Assembly (NCBI GenBank): GCA_000697055.1
Contig: JNDT01001499.1
Location: forward strand, 1-13,550
Direction: 5' to 3'
Length of the DNA: 13,550 nt
Source of the DNA: Saksenaea vasiformis B4078
Taxonomy: Eukaryota; Mucoromycota; Mucoromycetes; Mucorales; Saksenaeaceae
In this document: one piece after another, positions 8,610-13,550 of the stretch
Layout: every line of letters starts with the position of its first letter
How positions within the stretch are numbered: position 1 is the first letter of the stretch
Made by a program: the position numbers and the translations under genes
Notes under the pieces: model-generated
Told to the model about the DNA's origin: nothing
Databases searched by the model: none
The model's input: only the letters and a program-made list of their open reading frames with translations

Positions 8610-8708
8610 GTGACACGGTGACGCGACGATATGATGACGTGATGATGCAGTAATGCAGTGATGTGGCGATGCAGCGATGCAGTGATGCAGTGATGTGGCA
8701 ATGCAGCT
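8610..8708. repeat. 8-bp minisatellite (ATGCAGTG-type)
   Basis: Eight consecutive 8-mers at 8645-8708 vary around ATGCAGTG (ATGCAGTA, ATGCAGTG, ATGTGGCG, ATGCAGCG and so on). They are preceded by four more diverged 8-mers at 8610-8641 (GTGACACG-like) and a 3-base slip. The period of 8 is not a multiple of 3, so this is not coding. Confidence 0.88.
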
Positions 8709-9366
8709 ACCTTTGTTACATTGATTATGGTTCACTTACACCCAACCCCTTCGAATGATCATCATGAATCTGCTTCAGATGCACACTTGATCACTTGAGA
8801 TCTCAACATAAATATCAGCACAAAGTTAACATTAACAGGTAGCACACTTCGCCATACGTCTGTGACAAACAAGGTTTTTTTTTTCTCATCTCAGAGTCAT
8901 GTTGAAAATGGAAGTGTTCATGTGAAAATGTAGTTCGTCCGCATGCAGTGTTCCCAAACACATTCCACAGAACTAATCAACTGACTACATCTCAAACTGA
9001 TGACATGACACGACTCATCTTGTTCATCATTCAAAGCAACATTACTGGACAACTTCGCAATTACTGGACAACTTCATTGTGGTGCTCTCAGAATGGGGTG
9101 TGTTAATGAGACAGAAAAAGGTCGTCGACAGTGGCACTGCTGGTTGTTGTTATTGTGACATGGGTCCTGTGAAATCGATTGAGCGGAGTTATCATTTAAG
9201 CTCAGTACCAGGGCAACAATGCTAATGCAGACAAACACAAGCACAAAAGAGGAAACGCCTATGATTCTGAATGAAGTATCCCAAAAGGGGTGACATCTGA
9301 TGTATATCACAATGAGTATTTCAAGAGGCTCGGCCGTCCTCCTTCTTCAGTCAACTTGATTATTCT
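8709..9366. other. Intergenic stretch with no confident gene
   Basis: No recognisable coding or RNA gene. It contains a T-run near 8875-8884, a perfect 16-bp direct repeat ATTACTGGACAACTTC at 9041-9056 and 9060-9075 (period 19), and the weak minus-strand ORF listed separately. Confidence 0.5.
9074..9310 (-). CDS. Possible small single-pass membrane protein, doubtful
   Basis: A 78-codon ORF on the minus strand. Residues about 16-38 form a strongly hydrophobic segment (IIGVSSFVLVFVCISIVALV) that would make one transmembrane helix. A polar tail follows with Cys at 51, 59 and 61 and a run of Asn. No family is recognised. It lies divergently to the acidic ORF that starts at 9367, with about 57 bp between the two starts. 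A hydrophobic ORF of this size can arise by chance, so I treat it as a candidate only. Confidence 0.2.
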   Translation of the reverse strand: MIYIRCHPFWDTSFRIIGVSSFVLVFVCISIVALVLSLNDNSAQSISQDPCHNNNNQQCHCRRPFSVSLTHPILRAPQ

Positions 9367-9801
9367 ATGATGTCCAACATAAACTCTTATAATGCACCTC
9401 TCTCTGGCCTATCTCCCACTGATTCAGTGAAAACAGCAGCAGCGGTCCATACGCCAACCTTGTCTGAGTATGAGGCCGATTTTAATGATATCAGTGGTTT
9501 TCTCATCATTGCTTCTCCTGAACCAGAGGAAGAGTCAGTATCAGCAGTACACTCTCTGACCTTCACTGAGTTTGAAGAAGTTGTAGCCTATCTCACCAAC
9601 GAGAGTGGTTCTAGTCCTCCATCTCGGTCTCCATCCAAGTCTCCATCACCTGGTTCCCCTGTGCCTCCCCAGTTCGATCCTATGGACTGGCAGAGTGAAG
9701 GTCCTCTTGTGGAGGTTCAGTGGGTGGCGGTGGAGCCTGTGGAAGAGATGGACTGGGAGTACACACTCCAAGACCCAATGGATTGGGAATGGGATGATTA
9801 A
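9367..9801 (+). CDS. Acidic internally repeated protein of unknown function, 144 aa
   Basis: An intact ORF from a double ATG to TAA. I do not recognise the family. By count it has 27 Asp/Glu and 3 Lys/Arg. Two related blocks occur in the first half: AVHTPTLSEYEADF (residues 26-39) and AVHSLTFTEFEEVV (60-73). A Ser/Pro-rich linker with repeated SP dipeptides follows (82-101). The C-terminus has three MDW motifs: DPMDWQ (104-109), EEMDWE (126-131) and DPMDWE (136-141). Acidic segments with spaced Trp resemble transcriptional activation domains or peptide docking motifs, but that is only an analogy. It has no signal peptide or membrane segment. The frame stays open upstream to a TGA at 9313, and a pyrimidine-rich stretch ending in CAG at 9350 could be a splice acceptor, so an upstream exon is possible. 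Confidence 0.55.
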   Translation: MMSNINSYNAPLSGLSPTDSVKTAAAVHTPTLSEYEADFNDISGFLIIASPEPEEESVSAVHSLTFTEFEEVVAYLTNESGSSPPSRSPSKSPSPGSPVPPQFDPMDWQSEGPLVEVQWVAVEPVEEMDWEYTLQDPMDWEWDD

Positions 9802-10632
9802 GTGTCATCTTAATCAATGTCTCCTGAGCCACTCGTAAGAGATGACATGACATGCAAGTACATGGATTTGCACTATTCGCGTTTAACCAACTTGGTGATA
9901 TCTCTAGATGAAGCGTTTTGAACGTTTGAAGAGCTTGAATACCCTTCCAGCTAGGCGTTTTGGTCCCTCATGAATAGCACTAACACTGGATGGATGAAGA
10001 CTCGTAGGAGGATGGTTGTGTCTCATCGGAACGTCCGAAAGTTTAGTAAATGCTGCGTGTTTGCACATCACACGTCATCTCTTTCAAACGACCCCTTCTA
10101 AATAAAATGAGTGCATCCTCTTTAGAAGCGTTTATGCTATTGTACAGCAGTGATCATTTCAATCAATCATATTTCTTCGAACATCAGCAGCCACTCAAAC
10201 GTTACATATTTATTTGTCATCTTTTGATTCAGAAAACGATCTCATATCTACAAACCTTCAGGACATCCGCCCAGATATATTTAATTAAACATCCACTTAT
10301 AATTGCACTAGACCATTTGATATAGCTGGATACTACAATCAGGAACAGTGCATGCAATTGGATAGCTTGTGTTGTAGTCAACAGCAACCAGTAGCCAGCA
10401 GTTACCATGGATAGTCATAGGAAGTTTACTAATAAAGTCTAAATGCCAGTGAGTGAATGTGTTGTGTCATGACTGGAACTGATAAATATAGTGAGACTGA
10501 AGGGTGTCATTTATTTTGGTAGAAAAGTAGACCAAGAACTAATACTAGATTATGTTGATATTTATATTGTCAGTGATTGAGATTAAATATATTCAGGTAG
10601 CAATATAAGGTACAGCCTCTGATTATCTCCAG
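9802..10632. other. Intergenic stretch and presumed LTR body; no confident gene
   Basis: A 91-codon plus-strand frame at 10050-10325 has no recognisable domain and an AT-driven composition (Ile, Leu, Phe, Tyr), so it is not called. From about 10330 onward the DNA is probably the 3' LTR of the minus-strand gypsy element. Confidence 0.45.
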
Positions 10633-10640
10633 ACATGACA
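10330..10640 (-). repeat. Presumed 3' LTR of the minus-strand gypsy element
   Basis: Read on the minus strand, TGTCATGT (starting at 10640) follows immediately after a polypurine tract, as an LTR should. Inside it are AATATAAATATCAAC (10554-10568), shared with the LTR-like DNA at 7197-7211, and AATAAA shortly downstream (about 10510-10517). The far boundary (about 10330) is a guess; the partner LTR is outside the window. Confidence 0.45.
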
Positions 10641-10643
10641 TTA

Positions 10644-10652
10644 CTTTCCTCC
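10644..10652 (-). other. Polypurine tract of the minus-strand gypsy element
   Basis: On the minus strand GGAGGAAAG lies 28 bases after the pol stop codon and just before the presumed LTR start. This is the usual site for plus-strand priming in LTR retrotransposons. Confidence 0.6.
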
Positions 10653-10679
10653 AGGCTGTTTAGCCATGGAAGTCAACAC

Positions 10680-13260
10680 TCATTGACGAGTTCTATATTT
10701 CTGACGTTTGTTATTAGGCACGTTTTGACTTGATTGGTGTTTGTGTTTGTTTTTTGTAATGATTGATTTTGATGGCTGTTGTCTTAACTTTTTCCAATAT
10801 GATGTGATCAGTTTAGGATCATTAAAGTTTTTTGGTAGTTTCCATGTATCATCTTGTTCTGAATATCCTTTCCATCTTACATGATACAAATAATTGCCTT
10901 TATGCGGCTTGTGTGTTACAATAGCATCAAATTCATAAATTTCGACCTCTGGTATAGGATCATCATGTGTGATGGATTTTAAGGCTGATGGCAGATATTG
11001 TCTCAGCATCAGTTTGCCTTCATAATCTTTTAAGATGTATGATCCTCCTGGTGTTTTGCCAACTACCTTGTAGGGGCCTTCATAGGTAGGATCTAATTTA
11101 CCTTTCATTTTAGATGTACAAATCATGACATAATTGTCAACAGGGAATTTCACCAATGTGTGTTTTTTGTTGAAATCCTTTTCTTGTTTTTCTGTTACAG
11201 CCTTTGTCCTTTCAATGATAGCTGGAAATACAATGTTTTTCATTTTATCTAACGTTTCTTTAATGCTTTTTCATCCATCAGTGGCATTTCTTGATTATTG
11301 TGATAATCATTGAATGCATTCATTTGTCTTGCAAACATCAATGTAAATGGCGGCGTTTTGTGGCGTGATGACATTTTTGCATTTACTACCAGTTGTACTG
11401 CTGATACATACATGTCCCAATCTTTCATTGCGCCTTTTACCATCTTCTTTATGCTCAGGGTTGTTGTTTGTACCCATCATTCAGCTACGCCATTTGCATG
11501 TGGATGATAAGGTACAACTAATCTGTGTTCAAAGCCTGAAGCTCTTGCGAATCTTTTCATAAGATCATTTACAAATTTTGTACCATTGTCAGATTGTAAT
11601 ATATGTAGTAGTCCAAAATTGCAGAATATTTGTACTAATGTTTTTACAATAGTATCTGACTGTTTGTTTGGGATTGCACGCAATAGACAGAATCTTGTGC
11701 ATATATCTACTAACACTAATAGGTATGTATTGTTGTATGAAGCATGGAATGGGCTGGCAAGGTCGATCACCCAGTGATCTCCAGGACAATTTGCCTTAAT
11801 TGTTCGCAGAGGATGGTAACCTCTTTTTGTGATATTGAACTTTTGACATTCACTGCAGGATGCTACAACATCTATTGCTTGTTCTTTGATATTTGCCCAA
11901 TGTAATCCATTGTTGTGCACTGTTTGCACTATAGCGTCGGCACCAAAGTGTCCAAACAAATGTGCTTTTTCTAAAATGTCTTTTCTTTCCTCTTCTGGAG
12001 GTTGCATTGTTGATTCCAGCAATTGAGCTGTACGATTGGTATATTCAAACATTGTGTTTGTAGAATGTATCAGGGCATTACCCCCCTCTGAAACTTTTTC
12101 ATCAGGAAAAAGCTGAGAAAGTCTGTCAGATAAAATATTTTTCATACCTGGTAAGTGAACCACGTCAAAGTTATAGTCAAATAATGTTTCTGACCAGTTG
12201 ATCAACATAGAATTCATCTCTTTTTGTGTGTGAAGATATGTAAGAGCTTTGTGGTCAGTATATAATGTAAATTTGTTGCCCCACAAATATTTGTAAAATT
12301 TCTTCAAGGCAAAGATGACTCCTAGTAGTTCTTTCTTAGTGACTGAATAATTTCATTCAGACTTAGTGAGAGAATGAGATATTTTTGATTGTCATATTTT
12401 TGATATAGAACAGCTCTGGTGCCTATGTTGGATGCATCAGTTGCAACATAAAATGGATGAGACATGTCAGGAAAGCATAAAATAGAAGCATGTAATAAGG
12501 CATATTTAAGTTGATTGAAAGCCTTTTGATGTTCTTTGTTCCATATGGTGGAAATATTCTGTGCATTGTACAATTGATCTAGTGGAGCTGTAATATCCAA
12601 TATTTTAGAAATATGTATCCAAAAGTAGTTGATAAGGCTGAGATATGCTTGTATATCCTTAGATGAGCGAGGTGTTGGCCAGTTCTGAACGTTAGCAACT
12701 TTACATTAATCTGGGCAGATTCCATCAGCAGAAACACAGAAACCTAAAAGATACATGCATTTTTGCATGAAGAAACATTTCTTCAGTTGCAAAATCAGGT
12801 TGACATTTGTGAGAATGTCAATGATACATTTTACATATTCAGCATGTTCTGATATGGTTTTTGAGAAGACTATAATGTCATCTACAAAAGTAGTAATGAA
12901 TGCCAGATCTTGGAACAGAATATCCCTGACTCTTTGGAACTTTGATGAAATTGGTTTTAAACCAAATAGACAACCTCAGAACATATAACGTGTTCCATCT
13001 ACTGAGGTAAATGCAGTTTTGTATTGATCTTGTAGATGTATCAAGAAACGTGTAAATGTACTTGTCAGATCAAGAGTACTAAATACAGTAGCTCCAGCTA
13101 ACTGGTCATATATATCATGTACAAGAGGGATTCAATAATGGTCATCTTTCAGATATTGGTTTATAAGTTGGAGATCCAGACATAGATGTATGCTGGTGTA
13201 TTTCCCATTTTTGTCCTTTTTAGGAGCGATTGTCACTATGGGAAAAATAATCCCAGACTT
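10680..13260 (-). pseudogene. Ty3/gypsy chromovirus pol: RT, RNase H, integrase, chromodomain; broken
   Basis: In coding order: reverse transcriptase from about 13255 (APKKDKNG; LDLTSTF; FVDD active site at about 12878-12889). RNase H follows to about 12130 (TLYTDHKALTYL; VVHLPGMKNILSDRLS). Next are the integrase zinc domain (HLFGH ... CSEC, about 11845-11975) and the core (GDHWVIDL, QSDNGTKF, NGVAE). The GPY module (YEGPY, about 11073-11087) and a chromodomain (VRWKGY ... DDTWKLPKNF, about 10785-10952) complete it, followed by a basic tail ending at TGA 10680-10682. The chromodomain places it among the chromoviruses, which may target chromatin. Damage: in-frame TGA at 13132, about 12977 and 11477; a TAA near 12705; frameshifts near 12350 and 11260. 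Gag, protease and the RT N-terminus are missing. It is a relative, not a copy, of the fragment at 3-1238. Confidence 0.93.
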
Positions 13261-13271
13261 CCGTGATGTAT

Positions 13272-13364
13272 CCTGGAACAATCCTGGAAAATAATCCTGA
13301 AACTGATCACAGAATTCGACGTTTCCATGATTGTTCCAGGATTGTTTTCCAGGATTGTTCCAGG
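13272..13364. repeat. Hairpin with 28-bp arms
   Basis: Positions 13272-13299 pair with 13337-13364 with one mismatch in 28, around a 37-base loop. The arms are themselves built of CCTGGAA(C)AATC-type units. It sits exactly where the gypsy pol loses its N-terminal part, so it may mark the rearrangement or be a separate small element. Confidence 0.85.
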
Positions 13365-13402
13365 CTAAGTCCATGGCAGATGTGCAATTCCAGGATAATA
13401 TC

Positions 13403-13550
13403 CATAGCTTTTATTGGATGGTAAGGACGATACTCATAGCTTTTATTGGATAGCAAGAATGACACTCATAGCTTTTGTTGGATAGTAAAAATGATATTTA
13501 TAATTTTATTGGATAGGTAGAATGGATATTCATAAGTTCTGTTGGATAAC
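13403..13550. repeat. 32-bp tandem repeat, running off the window
   Basis: Units start at 13403, 13435, 13467, 13499 and 13531 with an exact 32-bp period. The core is CATAGCTTTTATTGGAT followed by a variable 15 bases. About 4.6 units are visible, with sequence drift increasing toward the edge. The array continues beyond 13550. The period is not a multiple of 3 and no frame is kept. Confidence 0.92.

Noticed and set aside
10050..10325. 91-codon plus-strand ORF
   Set aside because: AT-driven composition, no motif, and no supporting context.
11310..11777. Plus-strand ORFs over the minus-strand integrase
   Set aside because: Antisense shadows of a recognisable integrase.
13403..13550. CRISPR array
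   Set aside because: The 32-bp units are contiguous and drift across the whole unit, with variable halves of only about 15 bp that resemble each other. The context is eukaryotic and there are no cas genes.

Overview
The window looks like transposon-rich, AT-rich nuclear DNA of a fungus, most likely an early-diverging (Mucoromycota-like) one. Evidence: a cytosolic-type tRNA-Phe(GAA), short GTAAGT...TAG introns, a Ty3/gypsy chromovirus, a BED-finger hAT transposase, a DDE_Tnp_4-like transposase, and a primer-binding site matching the 3' end of a fungal initiator tRNA-Met. The host assignment is inference. No bacterial signals (operons, ribosome-binding sites) are present.

Layout. (1) 1-1238, plus strand: the RNase H tail and integrase of a decayed Ty3/gypsy pol. 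It ends exactly where a hAT-like terminal repeat begins. (2) 1239-6385: a probable ~5.1-kb hAT element. It has TAGGGGTTGGCA-type ends, clusters of GAATATTC-rich subterminal repeats, a TATA-like box, and an intron-containing BED-hAT transposase gene (3382-5706) broken by stops. Its right end is a 178-bp unit present twice in tandem. (3) 6599-6671: an intact tRNA-Phe gene, the clearest functional gene. (4) 6681-7773: LTR-like DNA, a primer-binding site and the start of a gypsy gag. (5) About 7660-8505, minus strand: a broken DDE_Tnp_4/Harbinger-like transposase colliding with gag. (6) 8610-8708: an 8-bp minisatellite. (7) 9367-9801, plus strand: an intact 144-codon ORF for a very acidic, internally repeated protein with no recognised family; it is the main non-transposon coding candidate. 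(8) 10640-13260, minus strand: LTR start, polypurine tract and a long gypsy pol with reverse transcriptase, RNase H, integrase and chromodomain, broken by several stops and two frameshifts. (9) 13272-13550: a 28-bp-arm hairpin, then a 32-bp tandem repeat running off the window.

The genes do not form one pathway. The window is a graveyard of class I and class II elements around one tRNA gene and one orphan ORF. Most in-frame stops in the dead elements are TGA, often at positions where Arg or Trp is expected, which suggests C-to-T decay. I did not find a convincing new multi-gene system. The most original items are the acidic repeat protein, the duplicated hAT right end, and the hairpin plus 32-bp repeat at the truncated pol.
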